Shown: positions 10,601 to 23,000 of the stretch, piece by piece
Position numbering within the stretch: the stretch's first letter is position 1
How the letters are laid out: each line of letters opens with the position of its first letter
Assembly (NCBI GenBank): GCA_025642065.1
Contig: JAODUP010000845.1
Coordinates: 62,001 to 126,000, forward strand
Direction of reading: 5' to 3'
DNA: 64,000 nucleotides
From: Paralvinella palmiformis
Taxonomy: Eukaryota; Annelida; Polychaeta; Terebellida; Alvinellidae
Translations under genes and position numbers: made by a program
Notes under the pieces: model-generated
The model's input: only the letters and a program-made list of their open reading frames with translations
What the model was told of the DNA's origin: nothing
The model's database searches: none

Positions 10601-13600
10601 TTTAGACTGGGAATATCGCAGAACAGCTAACCTTTGCAATGGGAAAACACTTGATGGTTTTGCAGTTATTTGATTTTCAGTTGTCACCTTCTGATTATCA
10701 CTGTTGATCCTTTGTTTTCCAACATCCCATCCAGTTATTTATCTCATTGCAGTTGAAAAGAAAGTTGAGGACCAACTAGAAGCTGCTAAACCTGAACCGT
10801 TGATCGAGGACATCGTAAGTGTTGTTAGGTTGACAAATGACTCTCTCAGTTCATATAAACAATTCTAATTCTCTGCCCTTGATTCCAATTGGATTATTGT
10901 GGCTTAGTATTTAAGTTGTGTACTGGAAAATGGAAGATCCACAGCTTAGTCCACCAGCTGGGTATGGCAGTGTGGTTTGAGCATTGCTCTGCAAACCTTC
11001 ATGTCGTGGGTTTGAATCCGCCACATGCCTGCATTTATGGGATGTTTCCCCAGGCAGTCTTCTCTCAGCTGTAAGTCCCAGATGTGACTAGTTCTGAGGC
11101 TAAACAACTCATTTGTCCATTGAGTGTCCAAGCCGTATTTGATGAACTGTTTTGGATGATAACGGCAAGAAAGAAATAATTAGACAATCATTGTCACTGT
11201 GCAGCAGCATATTACAGTCTCAGGATTGTGTAAAGTTCTGTTTGGAATCAGTTTCAGATTACACAGTGACGTCATTTTATGCACTCACAAACACATCTAA
11301 AATGATAGAGCCTACGCAAGTATGACTTGGTTGGATCAAATACGTGATGTGGAATACAAGTGGATGTTTTATTTTTAACCAGTTCTATCTCTTAATTACA
11401 TAAAGTGCATTGTTCAATGTTTTTCACCTGATTAATTTACATGTTTGGTTGAGATTTTTGCTGGATTTATATTAAAAAGTAAACTTGTTATATCTGTAAT
11501 TGAAGATTGTTTGCCAAATTCTTTAGAATAACCGTCTTAAAAGATTATGTGCATATTTTTCAATATTTATTTTAATATGTGTCTGTGTGTGTGTGCTTAC
11601 AATAGCTTTGAAATTGTTTTTTTTAATGATAAATTATTCATAAAGAAGTAAAAAACTTTCCTTTCAGGATCTTACCAAACTTGCTCCAAGAAAGCCTGAC
11701 TGGGATCTGAAACGTGACATTGCAAAAAAGTTAGAGAAGTTAGAGAGACGAACACAACGGGCAATCGCTGAACTTATTAGTGAGTACTTCTGTATTTTGG
11801 AGCATACCCTTAAGTGATCATACATCCTTCAGTGACATATCCCTCATTAACCATACATCCTTCAGTGACATACCCATAGTGATCATACATCCTTCTGTGA
11901 CATATCCCTTATTGACCAGATATCCTTCAGTGACATATCCCTCAGCGACCATACATCCTTCAGTGACATATCCCTCAGTGACCATACATCCTTCAGTGAC
12001 ATACCCCTCAGTGATCATACATCCTTCAGTGACCTACCTCTTAATGACCATTCACCCTTCAGTGACACACCCCTCAGTAATCATACTTTTCAGTGATTAT
12101 GTACTCTTCAGTGGCAGTGGTCTCAGTGACCATAACTCTCAATGACCATATCCTCCAATAACATATCTCAGCATTGGTTCCACGATTCAGCCATTATTGG
12201 GGGGAGGGGGTCCTACTGAACTAGATAGTCAGAAAGTATGGGATGTTGCTGATTTATTATGAAAGTCTACAGACAAAAATAGGTTACAGTGCATGATGCA
12301 AATGATCATGTTTTGCTATTTTTATAATTGGTGTTTACTTTCTAGGCCAACTGATAATTTAGTACAGCATCATATACATGACATCTGATGGATCTATAAG
12401 CCAACACCAGTCATGCGAGATATTTGTCAGGAAAACTTGATGTACTTTCCTTCCGAGATTATTTTCACTGCCAAGTCCGCTCGTTACAAGTAAATGAATA
12501 ATTGATCCTGAAGTACATTGGGATTGCCGTTGTAGCTCATTAATAAACATAAATTGATTGATGTGACCTTCCGGTGGTACTTCTTTCCGTGCAAGTACTA
12601 CCTCGTTAAATTATGATTGGCATTTGTCAGCCGAGATGCTGTATATGTTTAAAATTCTTGCTATTGACGTTGTACATTTACATCCTCTGGTCACTTATCA
12701 GCATTGAATTTTGTTCAGTTTAGGTATTTAAGCATTTACAATATCAAATCTACTGTAATTGTTTGTGTACATGCGCAGAAAACTTATTCACGCACATTTG
12801 TTTGGAAAGAAGGAAATTTGGGCTTGTTGTACAACAAATCCCACTGTACATGATATGATCCCTGTCTTAACTTCAAATAATTCTTCTCCCACAGATCTAT
12901 AACTAGTAGCTTTGAATATGACCTTGTTCTTTAATCTAACATTGGTGGAAACTCACACATTCTTCACAATGACAAACCTTGAATTAAAATGAAAAGGACA
13001 CCAGAAAAGGAACTTTCATACACATGACTTTGAAAGGACAGCAACCAACGAAGAACTCAAAGTCCCATAAGACACATATTTTGACCGCAGTTTACGTAAA
13101 ATAAATTCTCCTAAATTGGAAGTTTCGGTAAATTCCTAGTTCACAATATTGCCAGCAACATTGAATCCTGTATTTTTGGTGATATAGAATTTAGAGGTAT
13201 TTTTAATTTAATTATTCCAGTCATTTGGGTAACTAAATTTTTTTTAAAATTAATTTGGTTAACTTAGTGTTACTTCAAAGAATGAACGTTGCTAGTTATT
13301 GTTGTGTTAAATCAGGATTATTATGGTCTGTTGTACTGGACTCTCAATTAACAGGGTTGCTAAAAGAGAGAGCTGTTATTTATTCAAATTCACTTTATGG
13401 GGATGTCTTCATAAACTGTTAGTTTTATAGATACGTTTTCTTATCATTCGGTGAATTTTAGTCCCGATTTGTGTTAATGTATTTACTTTTTTAATTATAT
13501 CAAACACTAAAAGAGAGATCTCTGCTGGCAAGTCCGAGACCAAAACAGAATTCTGTGAACAACCGTTCTCAAAATAAGTTATATAATATAATATATAATA

Positions 13601-13704
13601 TAATATAATCATGGACTTTAATTGTAGGAGAGAGGTTGAAGAAGGAAGGTGACTTAGCAACCGTTGCTGAAGCCGATATACAACAGGATTCGGATGAAGA
13701 TTGA
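7546..13704 (+). CDS. CCDC12: CCDC12, Cwf18-type spliceosome-associated coiled-coil protein (gene model, 5 coding exons)
   Basis: Exons 7546-7679, 10426-10502, 10753-10814, 11668-11779 and 13628-13704 join in frame to 153 aa (human CCDC12 is about 166). CCDC12 is the animal counterpart of fission-yeast Cwf18, a small nuclear protein of the activated spliceosome. Family signatures: an N-terminal EDEAFKRKERLKSLK helix (residues 8-22), YKPQDESLAQLKLPPPQ (51-67), a VEKKVEDQLEAAKPEP segment (71-86), then the most conserved core LAPRKPDWDLKRDIAKKLEKL (95-115) and RTQRAIAELIRERLK (118-132), ending in an acidic DSDED tail. All junctions are GT..AG with phases 2,1,0,1. An in-frame ATG at 7405 would add 47 unrelated residues; 7546 is chosen because homology starts there. 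The gene converges on the SLC37 gene. No damage is seen, so it is probably functional. Confidence 0.96.
7841..7976. repeat. SINE B-derived foldback (inverted repeat)
   Basis: The left arm, around 7869-7905, contains AATGTTGAACCGAAATA and ACCCTGCTTTAG. The right arm, 7951-7976, reads CTAAGCAGGGTATTTCGGTT, its reverse complement apart from a short insertion. The preceding CACTCACATGGGAGCAGTA equals the reverse strand of the SINE B body, so the arms derive from two oppositely oriented SINE B segments. Confidence 0.7.
8103..8824 (+). mobile_element. Solo LTR of an LTR retrotransposon, copy 1, with duplicated promoter block
   Basis: A 722-bp unit starts with TG and ends with CA, flanked by ATAT on both sides (possible 4-bp target duplication, weak in AT-rich DNA). 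It carries a TATA box CTTTATATACC near 8500, a second TATA-like CTATAAATATC near 8636, and AATAAA near 8718. A shorter sister copy lies at 44012-44609. No gag or pol adjoins it. The second TATA belongs to a diverged duplicate of the upstream block (GCCAAGTCAGC..GATTGGA near 8414 and GCCAAGTCGGC..GATTGGA near 8557) that is missing from the sister copy. Being in CCDC12 intron 1 in sense orientation, it could act as an alternative promoter or poly(A) site. Confidence 0.72.
8825..10425 (+). other. Rest of CCDC12 intron 1, nothing recognised
   Basis: AT-rich intronic DNA. The 140-codon frame at 8969-9391 has no family motif and is treated as chance. Confidence 0.5.
10426..10502 (+). CDS. CCDC12: CCDC12 coding exon 2
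   Basis: Residues 45-70. The acceptor follows TTGTTTCAG and the donor is GTGAGT at 10503; phase 2 in, phase 1 out. Encodes the IFRSYKPQDE and KLPPPQLID segment. Confidence 0.92.
10753..10814 (+). CDS. CCDC12: CCDC12 coding exon 3
   Basis: Residues 71-91 (VEKKVEDQLEAAKPEPLIED). The acceptor follows CATTGCAG and the donor is GTAAGT at 10815; phase 1 in, phase 0 out. Confidence 0.94.
10950..11165 (+). repeat. SINE family D copy in CCDC12 intron 3
   Basis: The tRNA-like head has a box A-like GGCAGTGTGGTTTGAGC and box B GGGTTTGAATCC; the body has GGGATGTTTCCC and ends in GAGGCTAAACAACTCATT, the signature 3' end of family D seen in reverse at 16.2, 18.0 and 20.8 kb. Confidence 0.7.
11668..11779 (+). 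CDS. CCDC12: CCDC12 coding exon 4 (conserved core)
   Basis: Residues 92-128: DLTKLAPRKPDWDLKRD, then AKKLEKLERRTQRAIAELI. The acceptor follows TTTCAG and the donor is GTGAGT at 11780; phase 0 in, phase 1 out. Confidence 0.96.
11800..12150. repeat. 33-bp minisatellite in CCDC12 intron 4
   Basis: About ten diverged copies of a 33-bp unit built around CATCCTTCAGTGACATATCC and CTCAGTGACCATA. Because 33 is a multiple of three, long open frames appear on both strands (repeated IHPSVTYPSVT on +); they start in the intron beyond the exon 4 donor and are not taken as coding. Confidence 0.9.
12151..13627 (+). other. Rest of CCDC12 intron 4, nothing recognised
   Basis: AT-rich intron with no family motif or repeat unit that I can identify. 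Confidence 0.5.
13628..13704 (+). CDS. CCDC12: CCDC12 coding exon 5 with stop
   Basis: Completes RERLK, then an acidic tail ending DSDED before TGA at 13702-13704. The acceptor follows AATTGTAG; phase 1 in. Confidence 0.94.
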
Positions 13705-14120
13705 TTCTTCTTCGTGCATCTTATTTTGGTCGCGCGGTGGTCATGGATGATCGAGTTGGGTTAATCAAGTCATGGTCGATTGCCCATATGCATATGCTGT
13801 ACGATGGTTGACTGGAAGTGCACTTCAGCCGCTGCAATGCACGTGGTTGATCATCTGTACGTACTGACGTGTAGTTGTTTTGTAATGGTTCGTTGACAGT
13901 TTGTTTAGTGTGTGGTTTTATTATATCATGGTTAATTTATCACATCTATGTGTGTGGGTGGTTGTATTGGATCATAGTCGACTGGCCGTGTACACGATGC
14001 ATGCTTGCAAACCTTTCATCGTTAAGTTTCATTGAACACGTATTGCTTCAATGCCTGTGTTTATAGCATTTTAGTGTGATGCGAAGGACATCCAAATTCA
14101 TTTCATAACAAAAGTCTTAT

Positions 14121-14126
14121 TTTATT
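14121..14126 (-). terminator. Candidate poly(A) signal of the SLC37 gene
   Basis: AATAAA on the - strand, about 1.43 kb after the proposed SLC37 stop. ATTAAA at 14249-14254 (-) is an alternative. Confidence 0.35.
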
Positions 14127-14154
14127 ATACAGTATATGTCTGAAAAGACAATTT

Positions 14155-14160
14155 AATAAA
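14155..14160 (+). terminator. Candidate poly(A) signal of CCDC12
   Basis: AATAAA about 450 bases after the CCDC12 stop; a second AATAAA lies at 14252-14257. Confidence 0.5.
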
Positions 14161-15554
14161 TGCTCCATAACTGTTTCCAGTAAATCTAGTCAAATGAGGC
14201 GAATGTGTAATGTGTATAAATGCACAAACGACGTTTTCTGCACAAAAGTTTAATAAACATTCATAAAATAGTTTCTACAGAAGAATAGTCAATACATTCG
14301 CAGAGTCATACATTATGGAATGCAACATCGTTAATTGTTATCAAAATATTAAAATTGAAATATCTGGAAGAATACATTTATCATAGAACCTAATAAAACA
14401 GTGCATTTTATATATATATATATATATATGTGTTAGTTTTTATCAGTCAAATAAACAGCAATAAAAAGTAGTGATTCAGATTTTTCCATCTGAATTCTGG
14501 CATCTATTCACACAAAAATATAAATCGCTGAAATAACATGATCAAAGTAAGATCATAAACTTTGCCACTTCTTTTGTGGTCTCACACAATATTGTATAAT
14601 AAAGATCAATATTAAGATACTTGACTATGACACTTGCCCGATGTTACCTAATGGTATTGGGACTGAAACGAAAGCCGAAGTATGGTGAAAGACCCATCTA
14701 GAATCAGGTTTGATACAATATCCTGTATCTTCACAGCCTAGAGTATGTATGAACATCAGTCATCAAGACAAGTATGGCACCGATTAACAATAATGGCTAT
14801 TCAGCCATTGAACGATTAAACTGGCATTGGCTAAGATTTCAACTGTACGAAACTGCTGCGGCATCAAATGCAAGACTCATTAATGCAAGCCGCAGTTACC
14901 AGGTTCAAACATTTCACGTTTGTTAACATGAGAACTTGGAAGAGATCACCTCTGCTAATTAAAACCATGTCGCATCTTAGCCTGGCCGGACAGACGTAAT
15001 GAAGTGCTTCTCTACTATACAACAAGTGATACAGTGTTTACTTATTGTAATATAGCTTACTATAAGCACTAAACAAGGCCAAGTTAGTCGGTTCGCATCG
15101 TGATTTATCAATTACACAATGAACACAGCTATAGCTATGGTACTACAAATATAAAGGCAGCAGTTTTAGGGAGATGGGAGCAAAGTTGATCCACGGTGCT
15201 GCAACGGGCTGCCAGACGTGGCATCAAAAGTGGACAAACATGAAACTCGCAGCAACTCAGTGTTTTGTATAACATTAGCACTGAATCACATTTGAAATAT
15301 ATGGCCAAGCATAAATGCATGTTTAAACAATGCGCAGTTAGAAATCCATCCGGCCTAATTTATGGCATACATGTGTTTATCTACCTATATGATTCTGAAG
15401 TTAAATTTCTTCAGTATGAATTGCCCGTGTTTCAGAAGAACATGATTTCTGTATCTCTTTCTTCACCAATCTCATTAACAGCTGCAAAGACACAAAATTA
15501 CATTAAAGTTATCATTAGTAAGTAACAAGTGCATGAAAATGCTGTCAAAACAAA

Positions 15555-15626
15555 CTACCTGACCATAGAGCTGTACCAAATGTGGTTAATATTTGTAGCA
15601 TCTTCCATGCCAACAAATTCTCTATC
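15555..15626 (-). CDS. SLC37A2: SLC37 proposed terminal coding exon 16
   Basis: Acceptor CCCCTTTTCAG then 23 codons (DREFVGMEDATNINHIWYSS) and TAG, phase 0 as required. The C-terminal tail is poorly conserved in the family, so homology cannot confirm it. Confidence 0.5.
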   Translation of the reverse strand, partial: DREFVGMEDATNINHIWYSSMVR

Positions 15627-17021
15627 CTGAAAAGGGGTCAAATTGTAAATTATTGCCATGCCAGTCCGGGTAACTCAGGCTCGACTTTTCTGGGTCACTA
15701 AATATCAAATTTTAGGTCAAGTCATTCTATACACCACCATCAACTTGATATATGCATACCACCCAAAGAAATTTCATATCAAACAGTTCCCACCCCCAAG
15801 TTAAATATTAATGGGCACACAAAAACGTAGCCATTTCATTGACATTCACCCTGAAGAAGCACTCCTATTGGTTACCACATTTCTGTATAGATGCCAAGTT
15901 CGTATCAGTATTCCCCCGATATCATATCAACACCATCGTCATCTTGTAAACATTTCCTAAAAGATTAATTTAATCCACAAGCTAGTTCACTGTAAAGATC
16001 AGGATATTTGGCAATTAGCCAAAATGTACAATCTAAAGTTGGGAAAGTACATTTGGTACTTTTTTCATATATAAAATTATATGCTCTATTCATGATAATG
16101 AGTTGCTCTTCTGCACATTTGTTTAAATACATTTTATCCAAACAGTCCCAGATGTCTTCAGTAAGTTGACCCAGGAAAAATTACCTTCAAATGAGTAGAT
16201 GGTATATACCATATAGATGAGTGAGTGTAGTTTGTTTAGCCTCATCGTTACTCACACCGAAACGTAAGGCTGAGCGGGTACCTTCTTACAAAAGCATCCC
16301 ACAGACACAGGTAAGAGTCAGATTCGAATTCACAACCTGAAAGTTTGCAGCTCTAATCAATGTGCTACTACCGGAACAGCCCTACCATAAACATGCATAT
16401 GATATTAAAGCAATTCTTTGTAAATATTTGCCCTACTCCAAAATATACAATTCCTTATTAAAACTGTACATAAGATTAAATCTAGTCATTTTATACTTTA
16501 AGCTTATCAAAACTATGACTTTAGTCAGTGCCAAAGAGAAAGATATTACAATACGTGAATATTTTAACTATAATAACAGAAATTCAAGTCTCTATCAGCA
16601 ATAAGGCATCTTGGTGAATACTCAGTTCTACCCTTGGAACAGAGTAGAGTACTGAGGTCATGAACATTTGTGTGTATGTGTGTTTAGTATAATTTTGCTG
16701 TTATATTTGTAATGTCCACATATTCTGCATACCAACATATTCTGCTGTATTAATTAATTAGTGCAAACAGAAACTTATTACAATGTTTTTACTCACAAAA
16801 ACAAACTTTATGTATAATGTGCAACATATAAATACTAGAGTGACTAATTATATTAATACAAGTCAGTTATTAAAATCATTCAAAAAGAGTACTGACCACA
16901 AAATAATTGTTTTAAGAGATCACATCAATGGTTGGTATATGTAGGTGTTAAACGTATGCTATGCAGTTAATATATGTAGAAGGCACAGCAACAGCTAACA
17001 TATATGGATGGTACAGAAATA

Positions 17022-17061
<40 letters not shown>

Positions 17062-20000
17062 TTAAATGGTTAAAACCAGATATGCGGTCAATTTCATTTT
17101 GTCAATTCCACTTGGTCAATTACACATCAAATTTATCAATTCCATTTTTACCTACTAATTTTTACCATGAGTAGGTACTCCAAATACCTACTCCGAGTAC
17201 TTGGAATACCTACTGCTAATAGTTTATATTCCAAGTGGGATTGTCATGGAAGAAATATATCTGAATTAAAAAATTAAATGGTAAATTCATTTGTGGATTT
17301 AATTTCTTTTTGTAGCAAACTTCAATTCCAAATTTATCAATTCCAGTTGGATTTTAATTGACCCCATATATTGGAAATAATACAAAGATATTCGTTCATG
17401 TAACACAAACACTGTGCTATCTTCACGTTATCCAGCCACAACAATTTTAGTGATCTTACACTTACCAACAAGGCTATGAAATCAGCCGCAATCAGCATAT
17501 AGAAAACATCGTGCCATGACTTAGAGCTGAACAATCCAGCAAGAAGCGGCCCAACAGCGGCACCTAGAAAAGTACATTATTCATATTTTTAGTAGCATCC
17601 TCACAGTTAGCAATATTTACACAAGCTACAGAATCAATGAATACATTTTTTCTTTAGCCTCAATTCTGACTAAGGAGCCACCATCTGGAAAAATTAAATA
17701 ATCGGTTTGGAGCCTTTTATTGATGGATGAAAACAACTGTAAACGCGGAGTTAAACCAGTTCATTTAAGTCACTGAATTAAACGGCTGTAAATAATTTTT
17801 TAAATCTAAATTCATATTTTATCAGCTTCCGTACTTATACTTTAGCCTTTTAATAAACAGGTAATTATCTTTTAATTATAAGATAGCATCAATACTTCAA
17901 GTCTGATATAATAATTTTTCCCAGCAATCGTAATTGCCAGAGAGGTAGATTTTATCATCGTAACTTGTCTGACCAGTTATGTTGGGGTGGCCCTAATTCC
18001 AGATTCAACATAACTGAGTGAGTGTTTTGTTCAGCCTCAATGCTGGTCTCTCACCTGACACATATATAGTGGGAAGCGACTGTAAGGGAAATATCCCACA
18101 AATACATACAACTTTAGGATTCAAGCCCTAGCCTGGAGGTTTCCAGTATAATGTTCTACCGACAATACTATAACATAACGTAGCATTTATTACAGCAACG
18201 CATATCCTAATGCTTAGTTCAAGGGTGCTTAACAATATGAAATAAACACATTTACATTATATACAAGTTCCCAATAATGCCTATAGGTCAGCCATATGCC
18301 TGCGTGAACAAGTGAAGCTTTAGCATAGATTTAAAGTTAATTAATTTGTATATTACATAAGGTTGTCAACAAAACAGCTGTTAGTATGTATGGGTATCAG
18401 ACTACTTAAAGATGAAGTATCAGCAACAACAGTACCTTCACGGACCAGTAGTGGGCTCGTATCTCTGGAATTGTATTCGTTAACGTGGCAGCAAGCCAGT
18501 ATCTGGGTTATAATTTGGATATTCATTAAAGATACCAAACGTGTTTACCGGTATTTGACCAGTAGCATTTATTATCACATCCTTTGTTATGCTTAATACA
18601 CGTTCTATATCATCATCCTAAAAATTATGCAATTCCTGTAGAGGCATATTTCCTCGATAAATGATTTATATTGTAAAATACAAGAAATCTATACCAATGT
18701 GGCAATGGTTTGACTGTAAACACAGAAACAAATAATATTTGAAAAATCTCATCACAGAAATCGGTAATTAATAATACAGAAACTCAGCTATTTAATATTC
18801 CCACAAAACGTCTATAAAAGATGCTGATAAATTAGTACTCGGGGTTTAAAAGTATGGGGATAAAGTTGGATGATGATTGACGTTTTACGGCCACTTTTGC
18901 ACATGGTAGGCTAAACGGGCCCAGCGACCTCCAAAGGTAATGAAGCGAAGTCAAAGATGAAACAACCTTCAGATATGCCCACGCCGGGATTCGAACACGG
19001 GTAGTAGTGATCTGTGGTCCAACACGCTACCGCTAGACCACGGAGGCGCCTCCGATAAAGTTGGATGACATTGGAATGTAATAAAGATACGTTTTATCAT
19101 TTTGTTAATGAAAAATTAGTTTTTCAGAAGTGAGAAAAGTTCATGAAAAACAAATGACTTGTTGTGCCTAATTGCTCATTGTGAGGTAAGTGGATGAATT
19201 GAAATCCTTCATAACGTGATCTATGTTCATGTGACAAACAATAACAAACTGTATTCGTTCAATTGTGACATTATCAAACTTATCAGCACCATACCTAGTG
19301 ATCCTGTACCGTCTATGATGGCAGTTACTGTAGCAAGAGCTTTGGCGTTACCATGAAGACATGAATGAGTGCCCAGATCGGCTGATACAGCCGTCGTTAT
19401 GAGTGCATAAGGACCATTGACAAGAAAGCCGCAAATGAACAGCAGTGCTGAAATATGGGAAGAAAAAATATTTAATCGAAAACGGGAAGAACATCACAGA
19501 AAAGTCATTTCCCGTCATCTCCCTTCAGTGAAGACATCATCTTCATGACCGATATCACATATTACAAAGTATCTCACACCAAATCTTAACATTTAAAAAG
19601 GTGGGTGGCAGATAATATATATTGCCTCATGCTGTCAAAAATACCAATAAAACAATAATAACTAATTTATCGTTCAAACCATTATGCTAGGTGTTTCAGT
19701 TGTAAACCTTTCAAAAGTGGAAAAATCCACCAAGTTATCCACGGGCCCATACCCTCAAATGTTTAAACGTGAACTTTTTACCATGCCTAATATAAGTAAA
19801 AACAGCGCTAAGACACATAAAAATTTATTAAAAAAACAAAACAATCAAGTCAGAAATAGGAAAGCATTAAAACGTAAAATATATTTAGCGTAAAATGTGA
19901 AGTGATCTGAAGGCCAATTTCTTAACGCAGACATCACTATAAGTGAAGTGAGAAAATGTATGACTGAACACTAACTGATGATAGAACCGGATCATTTAGT

Positions 20001-23000
20001 AAATGAAAACAGCACATTATAACCTGCCCGTGACGGAATAACATTTTATACGAGCACGTCATCAAAAACTAACTCTTACAGTTAACTCACGGTAGATTGT
20101 ACGTGTCCCTTTGACGTATGGATTGTTTTCAATAGTTATCAACACCATGCACCGAATAAACACTTACTAATATTAACAGCAATTGATGCTTTACGATATC
20201 CTTCATAGACAAAAAGCTGCAAGTGAAAGGTGAAGATAAGCGTCAGGAAAATTAAAATAAACAAAGAAAACACTCGATCAGCAGATTATATAATTACATT
20301 TAATTTGTTACGGATTATAAAATGGCCATAAAAATGACTGAAATTATTGGTGAATATTTTGTATTAATATGACGGATGCTCTCGTTCATCTCATCATCAT
20401 ATGTACTTGAAATGCATAAACCTAATTTTAACGCAAATGAAATATATAATCACATGTATCGCCATCTGATTCGTACAGTGTTGGAGGGGGAGCATCAAAT
20501 ATACCCTACCTGTTTGTCTGATTGGATATTACACTTAGGGCGGAATAAATCTAATCAACCAAATAACCTAATTGAAAAAATTATTTTTTCCATAAACCGA
20601 TTAATCCCAAAAGCTGTTTAATTTGATGCAAAAACGGAACGACCGAATTAAAGCGTGGTATACTGGTAAAAGAAAACGAAGAATACGCACAAAAAGAAAA
20701 CAAACCAATAAATTTGGTCGTGTCCACAAAAAGATGGTAAATCATAGCGCGACTAGTACGTGTCCAGTACAATATGACATATACGTCAGTGAGTGTGTGT
20801 TTTGTTTAGTCATAGTGCTGATCTCACCTCAAACGAATGGCCCATCGGGGCAACCTCCAGAGAAACACCGGTATCAGTCAGATTTGAACTTTAATCTGGA
20901 TGTCTGTCTGCAGTACAGTCCTCTATCCCCTGTGCTAGCATGCAGCCTTTTTCAGTAGGGAATAGAATAGACGACCCCTTACAAAAAGTAGGCAGCAGGT
21001 CATCTGTGGTGGCCTTTAAAAGCAGGCAGCAGGTCGTCTGTGGTGGCCTTTAAAAGTAGGCAGCAGGTCATCTGTGGTGGCCTTTAAAAGTAGGCAGCAG
21101 GTCATCTGTGGTGGCCTTTAAAAACACAGTGCCGCCGTTGTTGTGGCATTGCTGGAGGATCGTATGGCTGGGGAGATGGGATGGGGGGTAATGAAGGGCT
21201 GGCCATGGGGTAGTGGTAGTCACACTAACACAGTAATGGCCCTTCTCCATCGGAAATGGGACGTATGGGGCTCTCCCCTGAAAAAGCTGGGAAAGTTGGT
21301 GCATTCTAAGCCACTTTTTCACCAAAATCAAAGTAGCCGACCAACTTTCTGTCTATAAATTAGGCAACAAGGGGGTGGAAAATAAACGACGTATAGCATC
21401 GGACGTCGGCTGCTGTTGAAAAAGCTAAGCATGGTGCCTGCAGGTGACTTGAGAGAATGATTATAGGGCTGAGAGGGTGACACAGTAGGGAACATGAGAC
21501 GGAACACACGACACACCGAGGCAACACTGCTATTTATATCCAGGTGAAGAAGTTAACGGCACAGCGCACTACCAACTATGTTATATGCGGTCCAAAATGT
21601 ATTTGTTGACAAATTTGTGGCTGGTAGCCTATATCCATAGATAGAGATTATTTTTAACACTATTAACCGTGAGTAGACATGTACAGTTTGTCTTTACTAG
21701 TCCCACTTTTTGGCAAACAATGTGACTGCGGCACAGCAGCTGCGAGGGGTATGGGGAAGCTACGCACGTAAAATACGATAAAATACAATGAAGTTCTGTG
21801 GCTGCACAGTGTGAGGTACATCGGTATATAATTCTATAAGTCACACTAATTAAATGACACCAACAAATACAGCTTAAGATAGCTACATAAAGAATAATAA
21901 TAATATATATTAATACCATTGGAGCCGCAATCAGAAGCATGATGTTACACATTGTTGCTCTTCCTATTAATTTATCTGACAAGACACCAGCTATTACACC
22001 ACCTGAAATATATAAAGCAAGGCAATCCGATCATTTTTTCAGTACCGTATATACTCGCGTATTAGTCGACCAGTTGAGGTCAGTTTTTGACCCTGTAATT
22101 CTTTCCTCAGGCAGTTACTCATCGTCTAGGCTGAGGTGGACTTCTGAAGTGCTGACTTGCCAGTTTTTAAAGAATTTTCTGTCTAATAATATGTTTAAAA
22201 TCCCACAAAATCAGAATAATTGTCGTCATCCGCAAAAAAGCTGTAGACCGGAATCTCGTGCGTAACAGGAGAATCGTCATAATAATCAGCATTCTGGTCA
22301 TTGTCTGCCCCATCCTCAGTTTCAGCAACACTTTCACCAATGTCCTACATCATCTTTCGTTCCGTCCACCTTGTTAGAAATACTGCACTTTAAGTAGGAC
22401 TTCCGCACCATTTCTTCGCGAATATGCTCCCACGGCAGTTTTAACCCGCCTGATGACCGCATGAATCGATGGTCTGTTTAGATTACCAGCAGCTGTTAGT
22501 GATATATCGCCCTCTGCCATCCAATCATTCTATAATTAGCACATTTCACTCGTAAACGGTTTGTTCCAGTAGTGACGTATACACTCTCGGTATGACGGAC
22601 TGTGTGGTTTTCTAAGCCTTTGATTTCTATTCGCTTTCATGTTATAATTAATAGACAAACACGTGACACCAAACACGCCTGATTGTAACTTCAACTGGCA
22701 AGTATTGTAACATAAAGACCAGCATGTGTTTAGGAATTCAAATAACAGTTTGGTGAAAATTAATAGTTGTTTATTGAATAATAATGGATTTAGTAGGCAG
22801 CGATGTGGCGATTTTTTTCCGAATCTGGATCACATAAACACGCCTGATTGTAACTTCAATTAATTGTTTCACAGCACTTCTGGAGGTACCAGTAGGTAAT
22901 AGTGAGTGACTATCGAGTATTATTACATAAAGACTGGGATGTTCGGGAAATACAAATAACAGTTTGGTGAAAATTAATCATTATTTATTGAATAATAACG

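Larger units (their letters stand above)
13705..15554. other. Convergent 3' intergenic/UTR region between CCDC12 and the SLC37 gene
   Basis: Holds the presumed 3' UTRs of both genes, a short (TA)n at 14408-14430 and several poly(A)-like hexamers on both strands. The short frames here have no recognisable motif. Confidence 0.6.
15627..17465 (-). other. SLC37 intron 15
   Basis: Holds a family D SINE and a (TA)n tract; otherwise nothing recognised. Confidence 0.6.

Noticed and set aside
11780..12145. 121-codon + frame and 66-codon - frame as genes
   Set aside because: Both are translations of the 33-bp minisatellite and start at the intron side of the CCDC12 donor.
17224..17267. Alternative SLC37 last exon from an acceptor near 17267 (14 codons, stop)
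   Set aside because: Very short, and only about 200 bp from the exon 15 donor; the 15555-15626 exon has the better acceptor context. Kept only as an alternative in the findings.
18874..19053. Functional tRNA genes at the many box A/box B sites
   Set aside because: Heads are attached to conserved SINE bodies with target duplications, and the cloverleaf halves are degenerate; they are SINE promoters.
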